Assembly: GCA_963822985.1 (NCBI GenBank)
Contig: CAWGJU010000011.1
Span: 97,530-161,529 of the forward strand
Direction: 5' to 3'
Source: Thermohalobaculum sp963822985
GTDB taxonomy: Bacteria > Pseudomonadota > Alphaproteobacteria > Rhodobacterales > Rhodobacteraceae
DNA: 64,000 bases
Under the pieces are notes generated by a model. It did not search any database. It saw only the letters and a list, made by a program, of their open reading frames with translations, and was not told where the DNA came from. Numbering within the stretch: the stretch's first letter is position 1; each line of letters opens with the position of its first letter. Position numbers and translations under genes: made by a program. Below are positions 36,893 through 44,840 of this stretch, piece after piece.

Positions 36893-38377
36893 TCAGGCCC
36901 AGTCGCGGCAGACGTATTTGATCTCGGTGAAGGCCTCGAGCCCCTGGCGGGCGCCCTCTCGGCCCAGGCCTGACTGCTTCATGCCGCCGAAGGGGATCGG
37001 CGCGCCCGTGACCTTGGTGCGGTTGACGGCGACCATGCCGAAGGCGAGCGACCGGCTGGCGCGGTAGATCCGCCGCGGGTCCTGCGTGTGCAGGTAGGCG
37101 ACCAGGCCGTACTCGGTGGCGTTGGCGGCCTCGATGGCCTCGGCCTCGCTGTCAAAGGGAGCGATGGCGGCGACGGGGCCGAACGTCTCCTCGTGGAAGA
37201 TCCGCGCCTCGCGGGGCACGTCGGCGAGGACGGTCGCCGGGTAGAACAGCGGTCCCTGCGGGTCGCGCGCGCCGCCGCAGAGGAGGCGGGCGCCGCGGCC
37301 CAGCGCGTCGGCGACGTGTTCCTCCTGCTTGGCGACGGCCCGCTCGTTCATCATCGGGCCGAGGTCGCGGTCCTCGATGCCGGGGCCGAGGGTCAGAGCG
37401 GCGCTGCGCTCGGCAAAGCGGCGGCAGAACGCGTCATAGACCGGGCGCTCGACGAGGAAGCAATTGGCGCCGAGGCAGTCCTGGCCCGTCGTCGCGTACT
37501 TGGCCTTGACGGCCTCGTCGACGGCGTTGTCGAGATCGGCATCGGCGAAGACCAGGAAGGGCGCATGGCCGCCGAGCTCGAGCACCAGGCGCTTGATCGT
37601 GTCGGCGGACTGGCGGTAGAGCAGCCGCCCGATCTCGGTCGAGCCGGTGAAGGAGAGGGCGCGCACCCGCGGGTCCACAGTCCACGGCTTGACCACCTCA
37701 GGGGCGGCGCCGGTGACGACATTGAAGACGCCGTCCGGTACGCCGGCGCGCTCGGCCAGCTCGGCCAGCGCGAGCGCCGAGAACGGCGTCTCGGCCGAGG
37801 GGTGGGCCACCACGGTGCAGCCCGCTGCCAGCGCGGCCGCAGCCTTGCGCGTCAGCATGGCCGAGGGGAAGTTCCAGGGCGTGATCAGCGCCGCGACGCC
37901 GACCGGCTCGCGCCAGATCTCGACCTCGGCATCGGGCAGGTGCGAGGTTACCCCCTCAATGTTCGGGCGCTTGGCCTCCTCGGCATAGAACTCGACGAAG
38001 GAGGCGGCATAGTCGATTTCGCCCCGCGCCTCGGAGAGCGGCTTGCCCTGCTCGAAGGTCATGATACGCGCGAGGTCTTCGCGGTGCGCCAGCATCAACT
38101 CGTACCAGCGGCGCAGGATGGCCGCGCGCTTCTGCGGCAGCGCCGCCGCCCAGGCCGGGAAAGCCCCGGCGGCGTGGTCGACGGCCCCGGCGCTCTCGTC
38201 GGCCGACAGCCTGGCGACCGAGGCGATCACGGCGCCGTCCGCCGGGTTGGTCACGGCCAGGACGGCGCCCTTGCCCGACCCGACCCAAGCCCCCCCGACA
38301 TAGGCGAAGGTGCGCATCAGTTTGCGGTCGGAAAGCCCCGACATCAGGTCGGCGGCGATTTCCTGCTGCATGCCCAT
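36893..38377 (-). CDS. doeC: Aspartate-semialdehyde/succinate-semialdehyde-type aldehyde dehydrogenase DoeC
   Basis: From ATG 38377, with agggag six bases upstream, the 494-residue enzyme has the aldehyde dehydrogenase Rossmann segment VGVAALITPWNFPSAMLTRK, the catalytic glutamate in RLVLELGGHAPFLVFADAD, the catalytic cysteine in ATTGQDCLGANCFLVERP and the ending IPFGGMKQSGLGREGARQGL. In ectoine catabolism it oxidises L-aspartate-beta-semialdehyde to L-aspartate. The sequence type resembles succinate-semialdehyde dehydrogenase (GabD), as DoeC proteins do. It is the first structural gene on the minus arm, 109 bases after the AsnC-type regulator. Confidence 0.9.
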   Translation of the reverse strand: MGMQQEIAADLMSGLSDRKLMRTFAYVGGAWVGSGKGAVLAVTNPADGAVIASVARLSADESAGAVDHAAGAFPAWAAALPQKRAAILRRWYELMLAHREDLARIMTFEQGKPLSEARGEIDYAASFVEFYAEEAKRPNIEGVTSHLPDAEVEIWREPVGVAALITPWNFPSAMLTRKAAAALAAGCTVVAHPSAETPFSALALAELAERAGVPDGVFNVVTGAAPEVVKPWTVDPRVRALSFTGSTEIGRLLYRQSADTIKRLVLELGGHAPFLVFADADLDNAVDEAVKAKYATTGQDCLGANCFLVERPVYDAFCRRFAERSAALTLGPGIEDRDLGPMMNERAVAKQEEHVADALGRGARLLCGGARDPQGPLFYPATVLADVPREARIFHEETFGPVAAIAPFDSEAEAIEAANATEYGLVAYLHTQDPRRIYRASRSLAFGMVAVNRTKVTGAPIPFGGMKQSGLGREGARQGLEAFTEIKYVCRDWA

Positions 38378-38486
38378 GCTCAAGCTCCCTTTCGGCTGCT
38401 CGAGAGATAGCACCGACCCGGCAGAGGAATCCTCTGAACCCGGGCGCCCCGCCGGAGAGCCCGCCTGAAGTCGCCCCGCTGGGCGG

Positions 38487-39002
38487 TCACTTTCTCCTGG
38501 CGTCCGAGAGAACTGCCTCCAGCGGCACCGCGCCGGGCGCCTTCACCTGCTTGGTGACAATGTAGCTGAAATAGCGCGCCACCCCGAGCTGCGCCTCGAG
38601 CAGGGTATCCATCAGGCGCTGATAGCTGTCGATGTCGCGGGTCACCACCTGCAGGAGGTAGTCGAAGCCGCCGCCGATCGACCAGCAGGCGACGATCTCG
38701 TCGATCGGCCCCACGGCGCGCTCGAAGGCCTGGAACATCTCGCTTCGATGCCTCTCCAGCTCGACCATCACGAAGACGATCACATGCGGGCCGAGGTGCG
38801 ACAGAGAGATGTCGGCGCGATAGCCGCTGATCAGGCCGGCCTCTTCCAGCCGCTTCAGCCGTTCCCAGCACGGGGTGGCGGACAGGTTCACGCGCCGGGC
38901 CAGCTCGGTCTTCGAGATCCGTCCCTCGCGGCTCAGCACCGAAAGTATCTGGATGTCGCGGTCGTCGAGCAGCGGGCCAGCCATGGCCGCTTGCTCGGAC
39001 AC
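38487..39002 (-). CDS. doeX: Lrp/AsnC-family regulator of ectoine catabolism (DoeX type)
   Basis: The 171-residue protein has an N-terminal winged helix-turn-helix (DDRDIQILSVLSREGRISKT then RVNLSATPCWERLKRLEEAG) and a C-terminal RAM effector domain (FVMVELERHRSEMFQAFE, ACWSIGGGFDYLLQVVTRDI). The HTH phrase LSATPCWxRLxRL is shared with the second AsnC protein at 60776. In ectoine degraders such regulators sense the diaminobutyrate intermediates. It lies at the pivot between the two arms, and a near-perfect inverted repeat lies 23 bases before its start. Confidence 0.9.
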   Translation of the reverse strand: MSEQAAMAGPLLDDRDIQILSVLSREGRISKTELARRVNLSATPCWERLKRLEEAGLISGYRADISLSHLGPHVIVFVMVELERHRSEMFQAFERAVGPIDEIVACWSIGGGFDYLLQVVTRDIDSYQRLMDTLLEAQLGVARYFSYIVTKQVKAPGAVPLEAVLSDARRK

Positions 39003-39335
39003 CGATCGGCGATTGTCAATCGGAGCGCTTCGAAAGCGTTTCGCAAGCGCGATTTAGAAGACGCAGGAGCTCCGATCCCCAATGGCTTGACTTGGTGGCC
39101 GTAGCGGTCGAGGGTCGGCGGACAATGACTGCAACGAGCTATGCCGGCCCTGCCAACACGGCGCTAGGGTCATGTCCGCACGACCCGAGGCGCCTTCGCG
39201 GGGGCGCCGTAAACGGCATCGCCAACCAGACAGACCGGCCGCAGCATTTAACCCCGTATCCGCGGCTGCGAAGCCGGCTCGACCACACCCGCACTGCTCT
39301 GAGGGTGAACGAAACTGACAGGAAGGATTGACCGA
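39003..39335. promoter_or_regulatory. Control region between doeX and uehA with an inverted-repeat operator
   Basis: This 333-base gap separates the divergent arms of the ectoine locus. At 39025-39050 an interrupted palindrome reads GCGCTTCGAAA, GCG, then TTTCGCAAGCGC. The arms GCGCTTcgaaa and tttcg(c)AAGCGC pair almost perfectly, with one unpaired base. Such A/T-centred dyads of about 15-26 bases are typical targets of AsnC/Lrp proteins. It lies right before the doeX start, so it probably mediates autoregulation. The rest of the gap holds no supported gene; a 79-codon frame on the plus strand has no family features. Confidence 0.5.
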
Positions 39336-40370
39336 ATGACAGACCGCAGTTCCAGGATTCTCACGGCATTCGGAGCGGCTGCCATCGCGCTCGGCACGAC
39401 CGCGGGCGCCGGCGCCGACACTTGGCGCTATGCCACGGAGGAGGCCGCGGCGGCGGACGTCCAGAACGTCTTCGCCCAGAAGTTCAAGGAGGAGGTCGAG
39501 GCGAACAGCGACCACACGGTCGAAGTCTATCCGTTCGGCACGCTGGGCGAGAGCGCCCAGCTTCTGGAGCAGACGCAGGCCGGCATCCTGCAGTTCGTCG
39601 ACCAGTCGCCCGGTTTCACCGGCGCGGTGATCCCCGAGGCGCAGGTGTTCTTCGTGCCCTACCTGCTGCCGCAGGAGCATGACACGCTGGTCGAGTTCTT
39701 CCGCAACTCGACCGCGATCAACGAGATGTTCCCCGAGCTCTACGCGCAGCAGGGGCTGGAGCTGCTCACCATGTTCCCCGAGGGCGAGGTCTGCATGACC
39801 ACGCAGAAGCCGGTGATGAGCCCCGCGGACCTGAACGAGGTCAAGTTCCGGGTGATGACCAACCCGCTGCTGGTCGAGAGCTACAAGGCCTTCGGCGCGG
39901 TGCCGACGCCGCTGCCCTGGGGCGAGGTCTATGGCGCGATGCAGACCGGCATCATCCAGGGCCAGGAGAACCCGGGCTTCTTTCTCGACACGACCAAGAT
40001 GTACGAGGTGACCGACGTCATCACCTGCATCGGCCACAACAACTTCACCACTGCGGTGATGGCCAACAAGGGGTTCTATGACGGCCTGTCCGAGGAGGAC
40101 CAGCTGCTGATCCAGAGCGCGACCGACGCGGCGTTCGACTACATCGTCGAGTACCAGAAGGGCCTGCAGGAGGAGGCTTTGGCCAACATCAAGAAGGCGA
40201 AGCCCGAGATGCAGATCAACACGCTGACCGAGGAGCAGCGCCAGCCCTTCATGGAGGCCGCGACCCAGGTGGAGAAGACCTTTGTCGACATGGCCGGCGA
40301 GAGCGGCAAGGAGATCCTCGACCAGATGAAGGAGGATCTGAAGCAGGCGCGGTCGGCGACATCGGGCTGA
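39336..40370 (+). CDS. uehA: Ectoine/hydroxyectoine TRAP transporter substrate-binding protein (DctP family)
   Basis: The 344-residue product has a signal peptide (MTDRSSRILTAFGAAAIALG then TTAGAGA) and the mature start DTWRYATEEAAAADVQNVFA. It has the DctP-family core EVKFRVMTNPLLVESYKAFG followed by AVPTPLPWGEVYGAMQTGII, with the arginine that contacts the carboxylate of the ligand. It resembles the ectoine-binding proteins TeaA and UehA. It delivers ectoines in the periplasm to the UehBC permease. The ATG follows aggaagg at good spacing. A strong hairpin follows the stop, as is common after highly expressed binding-protein genes. Confidence 0.9.
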   Translation: MTDRSSRILTAFGAAAIALGTTAGAGADTWRYATEEAAAADVQNVFAQKFKEEVEANSDHTVEVYPFGTLGESAQLLEQTQAGILQFVDQSPGFTGAVIPEAQVFFVPYLLPQEHDTLVEFFRNSTAINEMFPELYAQQGLELLTMFPEGEVCMTTQKPVMSPADLNEVKFRVMTNPLLVESYKAFGAVPTPLPWGEVYGAMQTGIIQGQENPGFFLDTTKMYEVTDVITCIGHNNFTTAVMANKGFYDGLSEEDQLLIQSATDAAFDYIVEYQKGLQEEALANIKKAKPEMQINTLTEEQRQPFMEAATQVEKTFVDMAGESGKEILDQMKEDLKQARSATSG

Positions 40371-40386
40371 ATCGATCATGGCGAAC

Positions 40387-40415
40387 AGACCGGGCGGCCT
40401 GGCGCCGCCCGGTCT
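40387..40415 (+). promoter_or_regulatory. Intercistronic hairpin between uehA and uehB
   Basis: A perfect 12-base stem, AGACCGGGCGGC at 40387-40398 and GCCGCCCGGTCT at 40404-40415, closes a five-base loop. It lies 17 bases after the uehA stop and before the probable GTG start of uehB. No T-run follows, so partial termination or protection of the upstream mRNA end is more likely than full termination. It would let uehA be expressed above uehBC. Confidence 0.7.
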
Positions 40416-40440
40416 GCCTGCCGCCAGCGGGAGAGCGCGC

Positions 40441-41064
40441 GTGACGAACCCGAACGAGCCCATCGCCGACAAGACGCAGACCTCGGCCGCCGACCAGCCG
40501 GAGACGGAGGACTATCGCTCGGCGCTGCCGGGCGTGCTCGGCACCATCGACGTGCTGATCGCCCGGGTCGAGGCGGTGCTGCTCGCCGCCGGCGTGCTGC
40601 TGATGGCGCTGAACACGGTTGCCAACGTCGTCGGCCGGTTCGTCTTCCAGAGCAGCATCTTCTTCTCGGAAGAGCTGAACCGGATCCTAATCATCCTGAT
40701 CACCTTCGCAGGCATCAGCTATGCCGCGCGGCACGGCCGGCATATCCGCATGTCGGCGATCTACGACACGCTGCCGGCGCGGGCCCGCAAGGCGCTGATG
40801 GTCGGGATCGCGCTGGTAACGTCGGTCTTCATGTTCGGCCTGTGCTATTACTCCTACGCTTTCATCGTGACTTCGGCCGGGCAGGGGCGCCTCTTGCCGG
40901 CGCTGCAGGTCCCGGTCTGGTGGATCTACGTCTGGGCGCCGATCGGCTTCTTCATGACCGGCGTGCAGTACCTGCTGACCGCGGTGAAGAACCTCATCGA
41001 GGACGACATCTACCTCTCGACCGGCGTGCTCGAGGGCTATGACGAGGACGAGAGGGAGGTCTGA
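40441..41064 (+). CDS. uehB: Ectoine TRAP transporter small permease (DctQ family)
   Basis: The product has four predicted membrane helices, starting with VLIARVEAVLLAAGVLLMAL. It has the DctQ motif region FFSEELNRILIILITFAGIS then AARHGRHIRM, and ends with YVWAPIGFFMTGVQYLLTAV. I choose GTG 40441 (gggagagcgcgcgtg) as start, giving 207 residues. The ATG at 40378 would place a strong hairpin inside the coding region and add 21 residues (proline- and glycine-rich) without family similarity. It partners uehC, which starts four bases after its stop. Confidence 0.85.
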   Translation: MTNPNEPIADKTQTSAADQPETEDYRSALPGVLGTIDVLIARVEAVLLAAGVLLMALNTVANVVGRFVFQSSIFFSEELNRILIILITFAGISYAARHGRHIRMSAIYDTLPARARKALMVGIALVTSVFMFGLCYYSYAFIVTSAGQGRLLPALQVPVWWIYVWAPIGFFMTGVQYLLTAVKNLIEDDIYLSTGVLEGYDEDEREV

Positions 41065-41067
41065 GCC

Positions 41068-42354
41068 ATGGCGATCACCATCTTCTCGGTCATGATCGTG
41101 CTGCTGCTGCTCGGCTTTCCGATGATGATCCCGCTGATCTGCGCGGCCTTCATCGGCTTCTATGCGCTGTTCGGCGGGTTCGGGCAGCTCGAGACAATGG
41201 TGCAGCAGATGCTGGCCGGCATCCAGCCCGCCTCGCTGATCGCTGTGCCGATGTTCATCTTCGCCGCCGACATCATGACGCGCGGCCAGTCCGCCGACCG
41301 GCTGATCGACATGGTGATGAAGTTCGTCGGCCATGTCCGCGGCGGCCTCGCCGTCTCGACGGCGGCCGCCTGCACGATGTTCGGCGCCGTCTCGGGCTCG
41401 ACGCAGGCGACGGTGGTCGCCGTCGGCTCGCCGCTGCGCCCGCGGATGCTGAAGGCCGGCTACAATGACAGCTTTGTGCTGGCGCTGATCGTCAACGCCT
41501 CGGACATCGCCTTCCTGATCCCGCCGTCGATCGGTATGATCATCTACGGGGTCGTCTCGAACACCTCGATCGCCGAGCTGTTCATCGCCGGGATCGGGCC
41601 CGGGCTCCTGATCCTGGTCCTGTTCTCGATCTACTCGATGATCTACGCGGCCCGGCACGGCGTGCCGACCGAGCCGCGGGCGAGCTGGGGCGAGCGGCTG
41701 AGCGCCGTCTATCGCGCCGTCTGGCCGCTGGGCTTTCCGGTCATCATCATCGGTGGCATCTATGGCGGCATCTTCTCGCCGACCGAGGCTGCGGCGGCTT
41801 GCGTCCTCTACGCGCTGATCCTCGAGATGGTCGTCTTTCGCGAGCTCTCCCTGAAGGCCGTCTACGAGACGGCCAAGTCAACCGGCCTGATCACTGCCGT
41901 CGTCTTCATTCTCGTTGCAGCAGGCGCTGCCTTCTCCTGGGTGATTTCGTTCGCGCAGATCCCGCAGCAGATCCTCGGCGGCGTCGGCATCACCGAGATG
42001 GGACCGATCGGCGTCCTGTTCGTGATCTCGATCGCCTTCTTCATCGGCTGCATGTTCGTCGACCCGATCGTCGTCATCCTGGTGCTGGTGCCGATCTTCG
42101 CGCCGGTGGTCGCGAGCGTCGGCCTCGACCCGGTGCTGGTCGGCACGATCATCACGCTGCAGGTCGCGATCGGCTCGGCCACGCCACCCTTCGGCTGTGA
42201 CATCTTCACGGCGATCGCGGTGTTCAAGCGCCCGTACTGGGAGGTGGTGCGCGGCACGCCGCCCTTCATCTGCATGCTGCTCGGCGTCGCCGTCGCCCTG
42301 ATCTTTTTCCCGCAGATCGCGCTTTTCCTGCGCGACCTGGCGTTCGCCAGATAG
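41068..42354 (+). CDS. uehC: Ectoine TRAP transporter large permease (DctM family)
   Basis: This 428-residue protein has about 12 hydrophobic helices and the DctM motifs: MFIFAADIMTRGQSADRLID, ACTMFGAVSGSTQATVVAVG (the sodium-site SGST segment), FLIPPSIGMIIYGVVSNTSI and ATPPFGCDIFTAIAVFKRPY near the C-terminus. It is the sodium-coupled channel part of the UehABC transporter in the inner membrane. The ATG follows agggaggtctgagcc, and usp follows nine bases after its stop. Confidence 0.92.
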   Translation: MAITIFSVMIVLLLLGFPMMIPLICAAFIGFYALFGGFGQLETMVQQMLAGIQPASLIAVPMFIFAADIMTRGQSADRLIDMVMKFVGHVRGGLAVSTAAACTMFGAVSGSTQATVVAVGSPLRPRMLKAGYNDSFVLALIVNASDIAFLIPPSIGMIIYGVVSNTSIAELFIAGIGPGLLILVLFSIYSMIYAARHGVPTEPRASWGERLSAVYRAVWPLGFPVIIIGGIYGGIFSPTEAAAACVLYALILEMVVFRELSLKAVYETAKSTGLITAVVFILVAAGAAFSWVISFAQIPQQILGGVGITEMGPIGVLFVISIAFFIGCMFVDPIVVILVLVPIFAPVVASVGLDPVLVGTIITLQVAIGSATPPFGCDIFTAIAVFKRPYWEVVRGTPPFICMLLGVAVALIFFPQIALFLRDLAFAR

Positions 42355-42363
42355 GCCGCTCCG

Positions 42364-42801
42364 ATGTTCAAACGAATCCTGGTCGCGTACGACGGCTCGA
42401 AGGGCGCCATGGGCGCGCTGGAGAAGGCCGTGGCCCTGCAGAAACTCTGCGACGCCGAGCTGCTGATCCTGACGGTCTACCGCCATCACAGTTTGCAGGA
42501 GGCTTCGCTGTCCATGGTGCGCCCGGTCGAGCCTGAGAACCTGGACGACGTGCTGCGCGGGCACGCCAAGGAAGTGGCCGAGTTCGCCAAGGCCGAGGCG
42601 CGCAAGCTGGGCTCGAAGAACCCCCGCGCCTTCGTCAAGAATGGTCCGATCGCCCGCGGCATCGTCAGCTTCGCGAACGAGAACTTGGTCGACCTGATCG
42701 TGATCGGCAGCAGGGGACACGGGTCAGTAGAGGCCTACCTGCTCGGCAGCGTCTCGCACAAGGTGACCGGGTTGTCCGAGCTGCCCGTGCTCGTCGTCTG
42801 A
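42364..42801 (+). CDS. Universal stress protein (UspA family) associated with the ectoine TRAP transporter
   Basis: The 145-residue product reads MFKRILVAYDGSKGAMGALE and carries the ATP-binding motif of UspA proteins, IVIGSRGHGSVEAYLLGSVS. In Halomonas a protein of this type (TeaD) sits next to the ectoine TRAP transporter and lowers its activity in an ATP-dependent way. The same position here, between uehC and eutA, suggests that role. The gene is nine bases from each neighbour. Confidence 0.9.
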   Translation: MFKRILVAYDGSKGAMGALEKAVALQKLCDAELLILTVYRHHSLQEASLSMVRPVEPENLDDVLRGHAKEVAEFAKAEARKLGSKNPRAFVKNGPIARGIVSFANENLVDLIVIGSRGHGSVEAYLLGSVSHKVTGLSELPVLVV

Positions 42802-42810
42802 GAAGGAGCG

Positions 42811-43602
42811 ATGGCGCAGAGAACCCTCCCGCTCGTCGAACGCCTGGACTGCTCCCTGCAGTACGAGCGTCCCGATACGGTGGTGCGCCTCGGCTTCATC
42901 CTGCTCGCAACCGATCTGACCACCGAGCTCGAGGCGGCGCGCCTGCTGCAACCCGAGCGCATCACCACCCATGCGGCGCGCGTCGCCTTCGAGAACCCCA
43001 CCACGCCCAAAACGCTGCGCCAGATGGGCCCGCGCCTGTCGGCGACCGCCGCGCTGCTGGCGCCGGTCGGTCCGCTGGCGGCGGTCTATTACAGCTGTAC
43101 CGCCGGAACCGTGGCACTGGGTCAGGCGGCGGTGACGGCGTCGGTCGAGGCGCATCTGCCGGGCGCGGCCGTGGTCACGCCGCCCGGCGCGGCGCTCGCC
43201 GCCTTCGCCGCGCTGAACGTGCGAAGGGTCGCGCTGCTCACCCCCTATTTGCCCGAAACCACACGCCCGATGGTCGCGTGGTTTGCCGAGCACGGACTCG
43301 AGATTGTTCGCGCCGCATGCCTCGGCATCGAGGACGACCGCGACATGGCGCGTTTGACGACCGCCTCGATCGTCGAGGCTGCCGTCGCCGCCGACGACCC
43401 CAGGGCCGAGGCGCTGTTCGTCTCGTGCACGGCGCTGCCGGCGATTGCGGCGGTAGAGGCGATCGAGGCGCAGACGGGAAAGCCTGTCGTGACCTCGAAC
43501 CAGGCTGCGCTCTGGCAGCTGCGCGGCCATGCGGGGAATGGCACGCCGCGCTCCGGCGCCGGCCGGCTGTTCCGCATCGCAACGAGCCGTGGCGGCGCCT
43601 GA
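42811..43602 (+). CDS. eutA: Ectoine utilisation protein EutA (Asp/Glu racemase-like)
   Basis: The 263-residue protein is of the aspartate/glutamate racemase/maleate isomerase superfamily. The two catalytic cysteines are at 96 (AAVYYSCTAGTVALG) and 206 (ALFVSCTALPAIAAV). EutA is encoded in many ectoine-utilisation operons and is proposed to handle stereochemistry of hydroxyectoine-derived intermediates together with EutB and EutC. Here eutA is on the opposite arm from eutB and eutC. The frame is intact and preceded by gaaggag. Confidence 0.88.
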   Translation: MAQRTLPLVERLDCSLQYERPDTVVRLGFILLATDLTTELEAARLLQPERITTHAARVAFENPTTPKTLRQMGPRLSATAALLAPVGPLAAVYYSCTAGTVALGQAAVTASVEAHLPGAAVVTPPGAALAAFAALNVRRVALLTPYLPETTRPMVAWFAEHGLEIVRAACLGIEDDRDMARLTTASIVEAAVAADDPRAEALFVSCTALPAIAAVEAIEAQTGKPVVTSNQAALWQLRGHAGNGTPRSGAGRLFRIATSRGGA

Positions 43603-43639
43603 CAACCGGCGCGGCGAAACAAGGGAAGGTTCTCCATCG

Positions 43640-44836
43640 ATGTCCTACATGACCCTGGCCGATCCCAGCTTCACGCTTGACGAATACGCGCGGCGCATCG
43701 CCAAGACCCGATCGGCGATGGAGGCGCGGGGCGTCGACCTGATCATTGTCAATGATCCGTCCAACATGGCGTGGCTTACGGGCTATGATGGCTGGTCGTT
43801 CTATGTGCACCAATGCGTGCTGCTGGCCATGGAGGGCGACCCGATCTGGTTCGGCCGAGGCCAGGACGCGAACGGCGCGGTCCGCACCGTGTTCATGGAT
43901 GACGACCACGTCATCGGCTACCCTGATCACTATGTGCAGGCGGCCGACATCCACCCGGTCGACTACCTCTCTCAAGTCATCGTCGAGCGGGGCTGGGACC
44001 GGCTGACCATCGGGGTGGAGTGGGACAACTACTGGTATACTGCGCGCGGCGACGCTGTGCTGCGCCAGCACCTGCCGAACGCGACCTTCATCGACACCAC
44101 CGGACTGGTGAACTGGCAGCGCGCGGTGAAGTCCGAGCAGGAGCTGGACCACATGCGCAAGGCCGCCCGCATCGTCGAGCGGATGCATGCGCGCATCCTC
44201 GAGAAGGTCGAGCCCGGCATCCGCAAATGCGACCTCGTCGCCGAGATCTACGATGCGGCGCTCCGCTATGACGCCGAGGACGGCTACGGCGGCGACTATC
44301 CGGCCATCGTGCCGCTGTTGCCCTCCGGCGCCGACGCCTCGGCCCCGCATCTCACCTGGGACGACAAGCCGATGAAGAAGGGCGAGGGAACCTTCTTCGA
44401 GATCGCGGGGACCTATCGGCGCTATCACTGCCCGCTTTCGCGGACCGTGTTCCTCGGCAAGCCGACGCAAGTGTTTCTGGATGCCGAGAAGGCGACGCTG
44501 GAGGGCATGGCCGCGGGGCTCGAGGCCGCGGTGCCCGGCAACACCTGCGACGACATCGCCGCCGCCTTCTTCCGCGTCCTGGGCCTTCACGGCTTCGAGA
44601 AGGATAACCGCACGGGATATCCCATCGGTCTCAGCTATCCGCCGGATTGGGGCGAGCGGACGATGTCGCTGCGCCGCGGTGACCGGTCCGTGCTGGAGGC
44701 AGGCATGACCTTCCATTTCATGAGCGGCCTCTGGCTCGAGGACTGCGGCATCGAGATCACCGAGAGCTTCGTGATCACCGAAAAGGGTCCGGAGTGCCTG
44801 GCGAATGTCCCGCGCGAATTGTTCGTGAAGGACTGA
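43640..44836 (+). CDS. doeA: Ectoine hydrolase DoeA (EutD; peptidase M24-like)
   Basis: This 398-residue protein of the creatinase/prolidase (M24) fold starts MSYMTLADPSFTLDEYARRI. The N-terminal domain has VDLIIVNDPSNMAWLTGYDG, and the pita-bread domain has ELDHMRKAARIVERMHARIL and EGTFFEIAGTYRRYHCPLSR, ending in GLWLEDCGIEITESFVIT. DoeA opens the ectoine ring to N-alpha-acetyl-L-2,4-diaminobutyrate. The true start at 43640 follows aagggaaggttctcc; a longer in-frame reading overlaps eutA without family similarity. doeB follows four bases after the stop. Confidence 0.92.
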   Translation: MSYMTLADPSFTLDEYARRIAKTRSAMEARGVDLIIVNDPSNMAWLTGYDGWSFYVHQCVLLAMEGDPIWFGRGQDANGAVRTVFMDDDHVIGYPDHYVQAADIHPVDYLSQVIVERGWDRLTIGVEWDNYWYTARGDAVLRQHLPNATFIDTTGLVNWQRAVKSEQELDHMRKAARIVERMHARILEKVEPGIRKCDLVAEIYDAALRYDAEDGYGGDYPAIVPLLPSGADASAPHLTWDDKPMKKGEGTFFEIAGTYRRYHCPLSRTVFLGKPTQVFLDAEKATLEGMAAGLEAAVPGNTCDDIAAAFFRVLGLHGFEKDNRTGYPIGLSYPPDWGERTMSLRRGDRSVLEAGMTFHFMSGLWLEDCGIEITESFVITEKGPECLANVPRELFVKD

Positions 44837-44840
44837 GGCC

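Noticed and set aside
39092..39331. A 79-codon gene between doeX and uehA
   Set aside because: No ribosome site, no conserved pattern, and it lies in the control region of the divergon.
40378..40440. Upstream ATG start for uehB
   Set aside because: It would place a perfect 12-base hairpin in the coding sequence and adds a Pro/Gly-rich tail with no family similarity; the GTG at 40441 has a better ribosome site.
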